Source: Bryum argenteum (lineage: Eukaryota > Streptophyta > Bryopsida > Bryales > Bryaceae). From it: 64,000 nucleotides of DNA. The notes below the pieces were generated by a model. It did no database searches. It was given only the letters and a program-made list of their open reading frames with translations, and was not told the origin of the DNA. The position numbers were made by a program, and so were the translations under genes. The stretch is from NCBI GenBank assembly GCA_037043015.1, contig CM073321.1:39638420-39702419 (forward strand). Reading direction: 5' to 3'. Below, piece after piece: positions 11,888 to 24,062 of this stretch (within the stretch, counting starts at the first letter, position 1; the number at the start of each line of letters is the position of its first letter).

Positions 11888-12990
11888 TCAATACTTTGTT
11901 TGATGATGTCGATTTGACGCTCCGATAATGAAATAATGGGACGCCGAGAGCCAAGTTTTGCACTTGATTTCCATGATGTAAAAAGCAGCATGAAGCCATT
12001 CCGGAATGTGAGTGTCTTCAACTTTCCATTTGAATGTCTTCATCGTATCCCAACCAGCATAGGTTTCCTGAACAACACTATTTTTTGATGCAGGTTGAAA
12101 ATATTGCATTTGAATACAGCCTGGATAGTTGTGATCAACATCGAAATCAGTTAGAGCCCTAGCAATCCAGAAAGGACGAGCATCCCCATTAGCTGGACGT
12201 AGAGCTACAAAATATCCAGCAAAAACATCTCGACCAACCCGAAACGACTCTCTTGGTCTATCACACAACCGTCCGATAAAGTGCAGATCACGCCCATATT
12301 CCTCTCGCAATCCGCCAGTATTTAAGATATCTCGTGTGGCAGGTTAAACTCGACTCGAGCTAAATGGGCATACCACTCCGTTGCAGGTTAAGCCCATTTA
12401 GCTCGACTCGAGCTAAATGTGCTTACTGCTCTGATTCAGTGCAAGCCTATTTAGCTCGAGTCGAGCTAAATGGGCCTGACCTTGTTTAAGGTCTGTGACC
12501 ATTTAGCTCCACTCGAGCTAAATGGACTTACTGCCCTGTAGCAGTTCAAGCCCATTTAGCTCGACTCGAGCTAAATGAGCTTGCACTGAATCAGAGCAGT
12601 AAGCCCATTTAGCTCGAGTCGAGCTAAATGGTCTTCTAATGAATCCTGAAGTATTGGACTTCATGAGCTTGTCCATATTTCAAGCATTTGTTATATGAAA
12701 CGGCCTCGATATTCGTGCACAGCAAATACTAAGAATCGTTCTTGGGAACTGTGCACAAGTAAAACATTATCTTTGCCTCCATTTCCGTGCACAACTACTC
12801 CGACTATATCCACATTGCCATCAGGAATGCACCACGATGAACGCAAGATATGACCAATCAACAACAAATTCTTGTTATACATTGACATTGCGGATATAGA
12901 TCGAACTTACCCTCACGCCGTGCTTGACAGCTGCAATACTTCAACGAAGGCCCTGAGCATCCTCAAACGCGGCACGCGCATCGACTCCAG
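11888..12990 (-). pseudogene. minus-strand gene of unknown function with ARPFWIARAL motif
   Basis: The 3' exon (12310-11888) encodes about 140 residues ending ...GASNRHHQTKY. The motif DARPFWIARALTDFD followed by a WKVED-x5-PEW segment resembles a small beta-rich module I have seen in plant mobile-element proteins, loosely like BAH or Tudor-type readers. This is weak recognition, not an assignment. An upstream exon (12888-12691) encodes LLLIGHILRSSWCIPDGNVD and VVVHGNGGKDNVLLVHSS, and a further one may lie at 12990-12905 before a GTAAGT donor. The interval 12690-12311 is a probable intron packed with six palindromes. Exon boundaries are uncertain and at least one stop lies in the first exon. 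Confidence 0.45.
12340..12632. repeat. intronic array of six palindromes
   Basis: Copies start near 12345, 12395, 12448, 12499, 12551 and 12605, about 50-53 bp apart. Each has arms TTTAGCTCGA and TCGAGCTAAA (or close variants) around one base, usually extended by GCCCA/TGGGC. The spacers near 12421 and 12578 are inverted complements of each other (CTTACTGCTCTGATTCAGTG versus CACTGAATCAGAGCAGTAAG). Confidence 0.9.
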
Positions 12991-13500
12991 AGCTTCTAAG
13001 AGTCCCAATCCCTAATCAAAATTTGCAAAACCGGAAGCACTAATGGTAATAGGGAGTTTAGGCGAAACGTAGTGTACAGAGACGAAGGGCAGAAATGCGA
13101 AGGTGCGGAGGTGAGGCGAAGGGCAACAGGAGCGGAGCACGATAGGAGCGGAGAGAGCACAGGAGCGGAGCAGGAGCGAAGGAGCGGAAAGAGCACAGGA
13201 GCGGAGCAGGAGAGGAGCGGAAAGCGCATAGTGCGCAAATGAGGAGAGAGCCAGAGCAAGCGGGAAGAGAAATGGCGGCAAAAAAGAGCACGAACTCAAG
13301 AGAGAGAGGGCGCCAAAAAAGGCCAGTAACGGTTGTGAGTAAATGCGATGTGGTTGGGAACTTCGGGGGGAACGGGGAACTTCACGAGGAACGGGGAACT
13401 TCGCAAGGAACGAGGACATCTTGGGAACTTTGGGAGGAACGAGGACATCTTGGGAACTTTGGGAGGAACGAGGACATCTTGGGCCAGTAAAAATCATTTG
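12991..13500. repeat. purine-rich minisatellites upstream of the minus-strand gene
   Basis: At 13110-13230 short GGAGCGGAGCA-type units are iterated on the + strand. At 13410-13480 a 27-bp unit containing GGAACGAGGACATCTTGGGA recurs about three times, with shorter GGAACTTCG-type units before it. This may be the promoter or leader of the minus-strand gene. Confidence 0.6.
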
Positions 13501-16500
13501 AAGTTAAGTCACCAAGAAATCTGGAATATTTCTAAAAATAGAAATGACATAATTGTAATGAAAAAAACCGGATTCGCGAGGAAAATGGATAACCCAAACT
13601 CAAATTAACAAAATAATCTCATATTGGGCACTAGAATGTTAACCCCTAAATGCGCCAAATGTCAAAATACGATATTTTGGATAGAAGGCAGAACTTTGAA
13701 TAGCCATATCTTCTTCATCCGAGGTCCGTTTTGGATGAAATTACTTGGGTATTGTTCCAAATCAAGTCTAGTTTGTATTCTAAACCTTGCAATAAAGTAT
13801 GAATCAATGGAATGCACTTTAGTGAAGACACCTCTTTTATTTTATTGAAAATTAATCAAGTTTACATCAAACCATAAAACCGTAATGAAAAACTCTAGTC
13901 CCTAGTCCATAACTAACTTAACCTTTGATATTATATAAATCAATAACTTTAATATCAATACTTTTACCATTGTTGCAAACATTTTTTACCACAATTCATC
14001 CGACTACACAACGAGAAAATAAAAAAGTTCAATTTAGTTGTTAAAGAGATAGTGTCATTTGTTATTTGAACCATAGTTTACAAGATTACCTTAAATAGAG
14101 TATAGGGAGAATAATAGAAAATGATTAAATTACCTGATATTTATACTAACTTATTAAATGTTTAGATGGAACACAAAGTGTTCTCGTCGTGTACCTTGAA
14201 TTCATGTAGTCTTGAATGACTTAATTTTATTTCATACTAAATTAGAGCAGTAAGGTACCGACAGGTGATGTGAGGTATTGTAACATTCGCACTTACTAAA
14301 ATATGTGTAATATTAAATGACTAATATCTTGCACTTTACAACGGTTATAGTAAATATAATATTGAGTTTTTTAAAATGTGATTCTATAAGATTAGTTTCT
14401 ACCTAATTAGGTATGCTATATTAAGTATGATATTCAATAGGTTGAATGTATTATTTTACAAATGCATGTTGTAAATACAATATTCAATATATTTATGTGA
14501 GATACTATTATATAAGTATTTAGACAGTGAATAAGTTGAGGAATTATAAGTTTAATACCTAGCTTTTTCAAGTGTATTATTACCATATATGATATTAGAA
14601 ATATATAATTATTGGTTTAGAATTAAGTCTTGTTAACATTCAGTGAGTAAATATATTTTACAGGTTTAATATTCTATGTGTGATATTCAAACTTAATAAT
14701 ATTTAGTTTTACTTCAATTCTTATGCTAAGATGATTTTTTTAGTATGGTATTCTAAACTTGTTTTCAAAAATTTAGAATGTATCCGCATCTACGCTTTCT
14801 TCCACAAAGTTGCTATCTACTCTTTACATTTCAATCCTAAATCATTATCTTTAAAATTAATTAACCCTTAATCCTCAACCCTATACACTATAACTAAAAT
14901 CTTAATTTGTAAACTCTAAACCCTAAATTCTATACTAAACCCTTAACCCTAAACACTTAACTTTGAATCATAACTACCACACTATAAAAGATTATAAACT
15001 TGTCTGGTAGTTACTTTGAATTCCAATCCGTATCAATGGAAAAATATCGAAAAACATAAATTTTAGAATTCTTCCGTCGAACACTATATAATTTTTGAGG
15101 AAAACTAGTCAAAGGTATTTATTAGTATTACGTAAATTTTTTAAGAATCTCAAGATTAAATTGTTTTATAGAATAAATAATAAAAAACAAATGCAAAAAA
15201 AAATAATTAAACCAAGTTTAAATAAAAAATTTATTAGATAATAAACTATGTTAAAATTATTATAATGTTAGGCGTATATTACAAGTTGTGGTATAGGAAA
15301 GAATGCAAGAATTTTCTCAAATTTACAACAATATGTGATCAATCAGATTTCGTGTTTCAGTATTGCAATCACTACTCAGAAAGAGGGGGGTTTGCAATGA
15401 TGCAATGAAACATTGAATATCCAAGTAAGAAATGTCTGTAACATTGGAAACCCTTTTTTTGCAGTACTGAATTTCAATAATTACTATGAATTTTTCAAAT
15501 GGTCGGTTTACTTTACACAAAGTTTTATAGTTTTATAGTTTTTTAACCTATATCAAATCAAATTAATTATTCAATTATATTAAACTATATTAATTTTTAT
15601 TCAATATACTAATATGTTTTATTTTACTATATTATACTATATGAAAATATATTTCTTATAAATGTATATTAAATATTACGGAAAATGCTTATAAATTCTA
15701 TTTAACTTTCTTAAATTATATTAAAATAAATATTATTATATCATATCATGTTAAATTATGTGATATTAAACCATCATATATTAAATATACCTAAATCATG
15801 TTTGGTCCATACAATCATGGACAACAATCTATCAACAATAAATTACAATATTATAACATTTACAATGGATTTTGGATCTTATAAAATTTTGTTATAATAG
15901 AAGATAATAATGTAATAAAGGTAAATTATAAAATCATTACATCACCAACGGTGTATATCAAACATCGTGCATGTTTTACTAAAGAGAGTTGTGTAAGAAC
16001 AATCGAAAATGTTTTTCCGTAATTCTGTACCTTACAATCTTGAGAATCTTAAGTTTGCCCATGTGTATTTGTTCTGGCAGCAGCGAAATCGCAAACTTTG
16101 TAACAAAAAGCGTTGTACTTTTGTGGATCTAACAGCTCCTAAGCAATAAGAAAGCAGCGCCGATTCTCAGTGCACATGGTAGAATGCAAAACATTCGAGT
16201 GTTTGCTTCAAACTTTACGCACCAAATTGAAACTTAAGACAAGTTCCGTGTCGTCCCTCATATTTCCTTTAAGGAATGTAAGCAATCGGAATAGAAAGCG
16301 ATGTAGTAGAAGCGCAAGTGGTTCTTCTGGTATGATTCAAATCTTACAATTTCACCCGTTACATTGGGCGTACAATTTTCCTCCTGAATTATGATCGTCA
16401 GGAATGAAAATATAAATAATACGCTCTTAATTGTTTAAACTTTGGTTCCATTCACTAATTTTGATAAAATCATGAAATTAGATTTCTAAGATTCCATTGG

Positions 16501-17248
16501 GATTTGTCTTTTGAATTTAATATTTAAACATAAATAAGCGGATTATATGTAAATTTAATTGGACTTTGGTTCTATGCATTAATTAGATAAAATGATAAAA
16601 TTAGATTTCTAGAATCACTTGGGATTCATATTTAGTTCTTGGGTGTCCCTAAAGTGCATTTGAAAACAGAACACAGGCTTAAACATGTACATATTAGTAT
16701 GGTTATCAATCTATAATATATCCAAAACTTTTACCATTGGTAACTTACTAGATCAGGTAGGCAAATATTTGTAATTGATATTGTTTATAACTTTTATAGT
16801 GACACATTGAAACATGCGAAATTTTGAGTCTACTTTGCTGCTTTAAGAATAACTGACATGTTTAGTTCTAATTCAATTAAATTGCTTTCATTTCCCATAT
16901 TTAAATAAGTTTAAGATTAAACAACATAGACAAAATCTAGGAACATCTACAAAGATCTAAAAAATATAATTGAATAAATAAATATAAATTTCATGAATTA
17001 TTAACTGTTAATTTAAAATTAATGGTAATTATTGTCCTGCAATTTACAGGTGATCAGTACTTGTTCATACACTCAAATGAACAATAACTGACAATACAAC
17101 AAATTTTATGCTGAAAAGGGAGCCTAAGAATTGGCTCAAAAATCTAAGGAAGGCATACATGTTTCACAATTCACCATTCATTAAAAGGTAAGGTTTGGGG
17201 CTATTTTAAAACAATGATCGTGAATATTGCACAGAACTGCAATATATG
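13501..17248. other. 3.7-kb AT-rich stretch without genes
   Basis: Strongly AT-rich compared with both sides, with short open frames only and no motif. From about 14870 to 14960 there are scattered CCCTAA and AACCCTAAA words, like degenerate plant telomere or promoter motifs. I see no palindromes of the family here. It may be ancient intergenic DNA captured by the element or an unrecognised insertion. Confidence 0.5.
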
Positions 17249-17872
17249 CTACATTAATTTCAAAGTTTGTCTAAAATTATCTCTTTTGAAAAAAGTGATG
17301 AAACTTATAGAAATCTGTATATTTAATAAAAAAAAAAAGAAAAAAAAGAAAACCAACCCCAGGGTAGCCGGGTAGGCCAGGCAGCGCGGGCAGCCGTCGA
17401 ATGGCGGCGGGCTTGTAAAGGCCGGACAGCTTCCTCCTTCGCCTGCGCTCTTCCCAAACGACAGCTTCCTCCTCCGCCTTCGCGACCCTCCTCTACGCCT
17501 CCGCGATCCTCCTCTTGTCCGCCTTCGCGATCCTCCTGCTCCGCCTCTCTTCCTGCTCTCCGCCTTCGCGATCCTCCTGCTCTCCGCCTTCGCGATCCTC
17601 CTGCTCTCCGCCTTCGCGATTCTCATGCTCTCCGCCCTTGCTGTGTGCCCGCGCTTGTTGTTGCGCTTGTTGTTGCTTCCGTGCCTCCTTCCTTTTGCTC
17701 TCGTCCTGCTTTTTGTGCTTTTTTCGAGGTCCTTCCCCTGCGGACGCTTGTGGCTCCTCCTTTTCTCGACTGCATTTCCACGCGCATCATTGCTGCATCT
17801 ACAGCGCATTTCCTGATGAGCTTCATTGTATGTTGCTACTTCTTGAGTTTTAGGTTCTTGATTCAGTTCCAT
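17249..17872 (-). other. low-complexity basic ORF, doubtful gene
   Basis: The open frame of 207 codons is dominated by Arg, Lys, Ser and Glu. An octapeptide-like unit (RIAKAESR) is repeated three to four times, corresponding to a 24-bp minisatellite at about 17500-17640. It ends in a run of Phe encoded by an A/T homopolymer. Repeat expansion explains the open frame better than selection. A basic, disordered element protein cannot be excluded. Confidence 0.3.
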
Positions 17873-17997
17873 TTTCGTGGCATTTTCAGTACGATGCAGG
17901 GCACAATGCTATGAAATGTTGCTCGCTCAATAATGGAGGTCTTCCGATTTGTGTTTTTCGCGTCAAAATTTGTGTTTTTCTGCTCATCTTCAACTTT

Positions 17998-18775
17998 CAG
18001 CTCATTTAGCTCGGTGCTCATTTAGCTCGGTTCTCATTTAGCTCGATGCCCATTTAGCTCGATGCCCATTTAGCTCGATGCCAATTAAGCTCGATGCCAA
18101 TTTAGCTTCATTAAAGTATTTAATTCTCCAAGACCACCAAGCCCATTTAGCTCGAGTCGAGCTAAATGGGCTTGACCTGCACCAGGGCAGTAAGCCCATT
18201 TAGCTCGACTCGAGCTAAATGAGCTTACTGCTCTGATTCAAGGTAAGCCCATTTAGCTCGACTCGAGCTAAGTGGGCCTGACATCGCATGAGGTCCGTGA
18301 CCATTTAGCTCGAGTCGAGCTAAATGGGCTTGACTGCTACTGGGCAGTAAGCCCATTTAGCTCGATTCGAGCTAGATGAGCTTACTGCTCATTAGCAGGT
18401 TAAGCCCATTTAGCTCGACTCGAGCTAAATGGGCCTGATATCGAATGAGGTCCGTGACTGCACTGTGGCTGGGCAAGCCCATTTAGCTCGACTCGAGCTA
18501 AATGGTCACGGGCCTCATACGATGTCAGGCTGATTTAGCTCAAGTCGAGCTAACTGGGCTTCCATTGAATTAGAGCTGTAAGTTCATTTAGCTCGAATCG
18601 GGCTAAATGGGCTTACTGCCCTGTAGCAGGTCAAGCCCATTTAGCTCGACTCGAGCTAAATGGGCCTGATCTTGTTTGAGGTCCGTGACCATTTAGCTTG
18701 AGTTGAGCTAAATGGGCTTACTGCCCTGTTGCAGGTTAACCCCATTTAGCTCGATTTGAGCTAAATGATCTCGCC
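17998..18775. repeat. regular array of 12 palindromes plus half-sites
   Basis: From 18001 to 18115 about seven half-sites (CATTTAGCTCG) recur every 17-18 bp. From 18141 to 18770 full palindromes start near 18141, 18194, 18247, 18299, 18351, 18404, 18477, 18529, 18582, 18635, 18687 and 18740. The spacing is 52-53 bp except for one 73-bp step. Cores are about 31 bp (GCCCATTTAGC...GCTAAATGGGC) and the central base varies. Spacers fall into three families that occur in both orientations. The array lies just upstream of the first large gene and could act in its promoter or 5' intron. Confidence 0.92.
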
Positions 18776-18887
18776 ACTTAATCTAAACATGTTACAGTTC
18801 TTTCCGGTTTGATCGTCAAGATAATGACGATGTTCTACTGCCCCTGTGAATCTTACATTGTGATTCTCATTTTTTGAATGACAGTGA

Positions 18888-18991
18888 TGCCGAGAACCAA
18901 ACAAACTGCCAGAATTGTTCAGATGGCTGCGAATGCACCTTCCGAGCCTAATATCGACATGGAAGTGGAGCAGCAAGAGTCTGTTCCTGAG
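18888..18991 (+). other. exon encoding a histone H3 tail-like N-terminus
   Basis: ATG follows an AG acceptor-like site (TGACAG|TG). The translation begins MPRTKQTARIVQMAANAP and continues acidic to VPE before a GTAATA donor. RTKQTAR is identical to histone H3 residues 2-8, and the Met-initiated position is the same as in H3 except that Ala1 is Pro. The exon joins exon 2 in phase 0 (GAG|GTC). Confidence 0.75.
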
Positions 18992-21348
18992 GTAATACTC
19001 CACTTCATATCGATGTTCCCATCTGCTGTGTCCATTTAGCTCGAATCGAGCTAATTCACTTTCGGTTATTTTGTTATCCACAGGTCACTTATAATATGCA
19101 AGCCCTGGAGGGATTCCTTGCACCATTTCAACTCGAAGCACCAGACGATCCGCTTGCAACTATTGCTGTGGACGCGCAATGGAGGAAGTTGTGGACCCCC
19201 AAGACGAATTCCATCAAGTCTTGGTCGATTTGTCCGATGAACAAGAACCATTTCTTCTTCTATCAACAATCGGGGTCTCACGGGGCATTTTTGCCTCTGT
19301 GTCTTGATGCCTTCATCGAACTTGTTTCTTATGAAGACGAATTCCTCCAAATCAAGTTCGAAGCAGTGGCGGTCGAAGGTTTCGTCTTCACTATTGTTTT
19401 TCCCCCCAATGAAGTCCGTTTCTCCCACGACTTCATCCGCAACATATGGTCGAGAAGGTCGATCCTACTCGGCTTCTTCATATCGACACGAGATTGCAGC
19501 CCAATGTGTCTTCGACGAAAGCCTTCGTCAAATCGTACATTCCATACACTGCGCAGATCTGGAAGGCATTGTCTGATTTCGAGACTGCAAAGAAGAAAGG
19601 CAAGGCTCCGATGAAACGGTCCGGGAGTCTACTGTTGCAGGCTCCATCCGAGAATGCTCCGTCGGGTCTAGGCACTCCAGAGGGAAGTCTAGGCGTGCAG
19701 GGAACGAAGCGGCCAAACCCGATCTCATCCAGCTCTGGCTCCAAGAGGAGCAAATCCTCCGGCAGCGCACTTACGTTCATGAACCCTACAATGAATGTGG
19801 CTGTCTCGGAGAAGGAGATCAAGTATGAGGAAGCGACGAAGTCTCTGAAGGACTATTGGGACAACTGTGCAGAGTGTTATGTCTTCGGTCGTGACAATCC
19901 GCTTGACGTGTCGATCGACCTGCTCGACCCTGCCGAACCAAGGTTTATCGTACGATCTCTGGAACCGGCCGGCATAGAGCATTACAAGAACATCTTGATG
20001 AATTCCCTCGATGTTACTTCCAGGCAAACCATCATCATTATGCCGAAGATTAAAGATGAGTCTGAGATGTGGGATTGGGAAGATCTGGTCCAATCTTGTC
20101 GTTTCCGAATTATCGACGGGCAGCACCACGCTGAGGCTGCGAAACAGTTGATTCGTGACAAGAAGATCGACGACTCGAAGATCCTTGCCCTTCAGACATG
20201 GAAAGCCCATGTTGTGTGGCATTCCGACATTCGCAAGATTCTCGACGAGTCGGCCATGGCCAACAAGACAAACAATGCTGGGACGTTCATACCTTCCTGG
20301 GCAACGAACATCATGGGCGCCAGAAAGGTTTGAGAAGAGTATGGCCGCCCTCAAAAACTAAAGAAGCCGCATCGACGTGAAACACCGGTTGAAGTAGATA
20401 ACCGTAAGCGTTATGAGGTATGAGATTACTTGTTCTTTTCTTTTTCTGGTTGGCGTTGTTTGCATTGTCTGTCGAAGTTTTTGGGGACGTCGTTTTAGCT
20501 CGACTCGAGCTAAAACAGCATAGGTTGTTTCCTAATCGTTTGGCTTTGGTGCAGGCATTCGCGGCTGCTATGGTGAAGAGGTTCATCAGCATCAAGACTG
20601 ACGCGAAGGACAAGATCGTCAGACCGTCTGACCTTCGCAACAAGCTCCTCATCATCACATCTCCGGACGACGTCTACGAGTTGTGGAAGAGGTTCATCAC
20701 AGACTACAGTCTTGGAGAGCTGATCGACCCCGACACCGAGCTCCCATTCAATCAGGCGAAAGATTGGGAAACCGCCTCAAAGAAGTTCACCTCGAACAGG
20801 GAGTTCTTCAACGGAATGGGGCAATTAGACGCTGAGAACCTCAAGGTGTTGGCAGAGCACTTGCTGAACGAGACTCCGGATCGAACGTTGCCCTACCCGA
20901 AGGTGGCCGTGAGAAAGCCTGCGAAGAAATACTTCCAGTGTATGAGTGCGAAGTAGTGGGTCGAGAATCGGAAGAGGAAGAACACTGTTGCGAGGGAATT
21001 GCACAACCTCAAGCCCTTGTTGGATTTGTTCGACTCCGAGTGGCACTTCGACGTCGACAACTGGAGGAAATTTAAGGTGGAATACAATTTGACTCGTCAG
21101 ACTATGTCCATGCTTCTCTTGGTCCCGGGCGACTCGTTCTTCACCCTCTACCGCCAAAAGCAGACGAAGAATAGGAGTGCAGCAGAGATTTTCGGAATAT
21201 GCAGCCGAGTTCTTCAAGAAGTTTCTGGATGTCAAAGGGACGTTTGAACCTCCTGCATCGATTGTTTACACGCGGCTCTTCCGAATTCAAATTCGGGATT
21301 TGGGACAAGAACTACGCATGGAACCAATCTAGCAAGTGTGATATAGGC

Positions 21349-22932
21349 TATCGCGACCCTAATTACTCCCACTCATTTTTCTTCTCAACCGGCCACAAAA
21401 TGCGGGAAGAAAGGCTTGATGCCTTCTCCTTGAGCTCCTTGATCTCTTGTTGCAAGACATGAAGAGTTTTGACAAGCTCATGGAACATTTCCTCTCGTGC
21501 CTAAACCGCTTGTGGCCGTGTTTCCCGGGAACGGGACTTAGGGGATTTTCTTCCTCCTCATGGTGAGTGTCCTCCTCACAACTAGCAACTTCTCTTTGGT
21601 CTCCTTGGTCCTCTTTTATTTCCGCCGGCTCCTCCGAAGGACCTTAAGAAGACTCCTTGAGAGGAGTACCCGGCCTCAAAGGCTTAACTACGTGTCTTCG
21701 GGCCACATCACGAGCTTCCGGCCTCTCATGCCATCCTACTCTTGATTGGATCCCGTAACGTAGCCTGCTCTGATACCAAGTGTCGCGACCCTTATTACTC
21801 CCACTCATTCTTCTTCTTAGTGAGCCTTACTTGGTAGCGGAAACAGGAATCCGGCACTAGTTTTCCCGGGGACTAGTTTCGAGCGGGACTCTTTCCAACC
21901 CAATGTTGCGGGATGCTCAAGAGCATCCCACAATGCCCAAGATGTAGAAGTGAGGCTTCCTTTCCATGCCTCACCTTCTTGAGCCATTCACGGTCACTCC
22001 CGGGAACCGGCACTACTTATCACAGGGACTAACTTGGAGAGGGACACTTCTCAACCCCATGTTTAGAGATGCTCCAAAGCACTCTCCATTTTCCACAAGG
22101 TGCGGGAGTGAGGCCCCATCCCAAGCCTCACCCCTTGGAGCCACCCCGGCTCCTCAAGGCACCATGTGCAAGTGAGGAGGGAGACCACCCCTCCTCATAG
22201 TACTCTCTAGAGTCTTTGGTAGGCCCCCCCCTCTTGTGTTGAGGGGCCTTCCGTGACACACTTTTGTTTTGGAAGACCACCCGTTTTTGCCTTAGTCTCA
22301 AAAACGGGCTGTATCTTCTTTTCGGGCTAACTTGTAGCTCAGTCATCCAAATGGGACGTGCAAGCCCATTTTCGACATCTACTCTTTGAGTAGATGTCGA
22401 TAGAATCCTCACTTGTCCCAATCGGAGCTTCCATGTGGGAGCTATGCTCCTCTGAACATTCGGGAGTCCCGGGAGGCAGCAGTCCCGAAGTCCCGATGCT
22501 TCGGAGAGCCATATCTCCCAAAGCATTGTTTTGCTCCTCACGAGCCTTAGCATTTTGGAAAGCTCATGTTCAGAGCTTTCCAAAGACATGCAACATGCCG
22601 CCATCCATGAAGGACGACATTTTGAGTCCCAAAAGACAAACTCCCAAGTCCCGGAGTGTCCCGGAACGCGCTCCAACTTTGGAGAGTCATATCTCATGAC
22701 TCACAACTCCAAATCGCGCGTTCTGTGGACCCATGGGTGCGTGCTCAAACAAGGTTTCCAACCATGTAAGACACGCTACCAAGTTCGTCCCAAGCACACT
22801 GCTATTGCGTGCTGTTTGCTCGGGACTCTCCTTGGTCTCCTCACCTTGTCTCTTGCCAAGCCCGGGGCGTCACTCCCGGGGTCCTCTTGGCTCACCACGA
22901 TCTTCGGGCATCCTTTGGAAAGGGATGTGACA
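21349..22932 (-). mobile_element. LTR retroelement remnant with iMet primer site
   Basis: Flanked by the perfect pentamer TAGGC (21344-21348 and 22933-22937). Removing the element and one TAGGC restores the gene frame (C-D-I-G-L-I-D-L). A full LTR lies at 21781-22932 (TGTCGCGACC to GGATGTGACA in + orientation). Just outside it, at 21767-21778, is GCTCTGATACCA, the complement of the plant initiator-Met primer site TGGTATCAGAGC, so the element reads on the - strand. The other end keeps only about 60-70 bp of LTR (TATCGCGACCCTAATTACTC), and the roughly 400-bp interior has no pol motifs. It is a deleted or non-autonomous element. Confidence 0.82.
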
Positions 22933-23477
22933 TAGGCTTGATTGATTTGCAATCTGTCCCAGGGAGTGGAAGTAGAGTGGACGACACGGAGAGTCCATAC
23001 TTCCAAGAATTCCTTGATGTGTGGGCAGACACAGTGACCAATCCTCACATCAAGAATCCCGAGGTTTGGATGTTCATCACCTCCAACGTCGACCGTCACT
23101 GCCAGGCAATGGTTTACGTCGACAAGAAGTTGAAGGACGAGTACGCTCGCAACGCAGCCAACTACATGCCTGCCAGCAATAAGCGTTTCAACGGCATTGC
23201 AGAGGGAAAAGCTTCAGAGAAGCACTTGCTCCCCCTCCTCTTCCTTGTCAAGAAGAGCAGCCATGCTCAGAGTGTGTTGGATGCGATACCCTCTGTATTC
23301 TACGCTCCAGAGTTGCCCCTCTACTCGAAGTCCGGCGCGTACAGAGAACACGACCTTGGTCTCAGTGACACCGAGCTGCGATTGGAGTTCTATTGTTCGG
23401 TGTTGAAGATGCTCTCATCTCCGGGAGGGAAGTTTTTATCGATAATGGGTGGCAGAAAGCCACTGTTGGCTGGAATC

Positions 23478-23757
23478 GTAAGTACCTCGCACCATTCCTT
23501 CAATTGGAACTGCTCATGCTCGTTTAGCTCGAGTCGAGCTCAACACTCTCATGCTCGTTTAGCTCGACTCGAGCTAAACACTCTCAAGCATGTTTAGCTC
23601 GACTCGAGCTAAACGGTCTCCTGCTTGTTTAGCTCGAGTCGAGCTAAACGGTCTCATGCTTAAATCTCTTCAATTTGTTTTTTGTCTATGGCCTTTTAGC
23701 TCGAGTCGAGCTAATTCTTCTTAGTCTTCTTATAAGTTTCGTCTCCTTCTAAAACAG
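23478..23757 (+). other. intron with five palindromes in copy 1
   Basis: Donor ATC|GTAAGT and acceptor AAAACAG|ATG. Palindromes start near 23525, 23558, 23591, 23627 and 23693. Their flanking bases are CGTTTAG.../...CTAAACG or near variants, unlike the CCATTTAG form used in the upstream array. Confidence 0.8.
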
Positions 23758-24062
23758 ATGTGCCAGGCCGAGACATATGTTGTTATCAGCTAGACCGAGG
23801 CGGAGGCTTATACAAATGCTGCAACGGACTACCAACATGTGGACTACAACGATATCAACGTCGCAGCATACGTAAATCCGGAAGCTAATCGCGGTCCCAA
23901 GCCTTCTACTGAAGGGTCGGGGAAGGGAAAGAAGAGGAAGTCTAAGAAGAAATCCACCCAGCCTGTAAGCGACGACTCTTCCGCTTCTGAGCACGAGCGT
24001 GAAGATGAAGGTGGTCCTTCTTCTCCGGCGGGGATGAATTCCCCCATGGATATAGCTGTTCC

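Noticed and set aside
14870-14960. Interstitial telomere repeat
   Set aside because: CCCTAA-like words are scattered and irregular in AT-rich DNA, with no uninterrupted tandem run.
18141-18770. CRISPR-like pattern of regular palindromic repeats and spacers
   Set aside because: Spacers are members of three repeated families instead of unique sequences, the organism is a plant, and there are no cas genes.
22128-22935. Several open frames of 100-190 codons across the LTR at 21781-22932 and again at 32322-33648
   Set aside because: They lie inside LTR sequence, in different frames in the two copies, with no retroelement motif.
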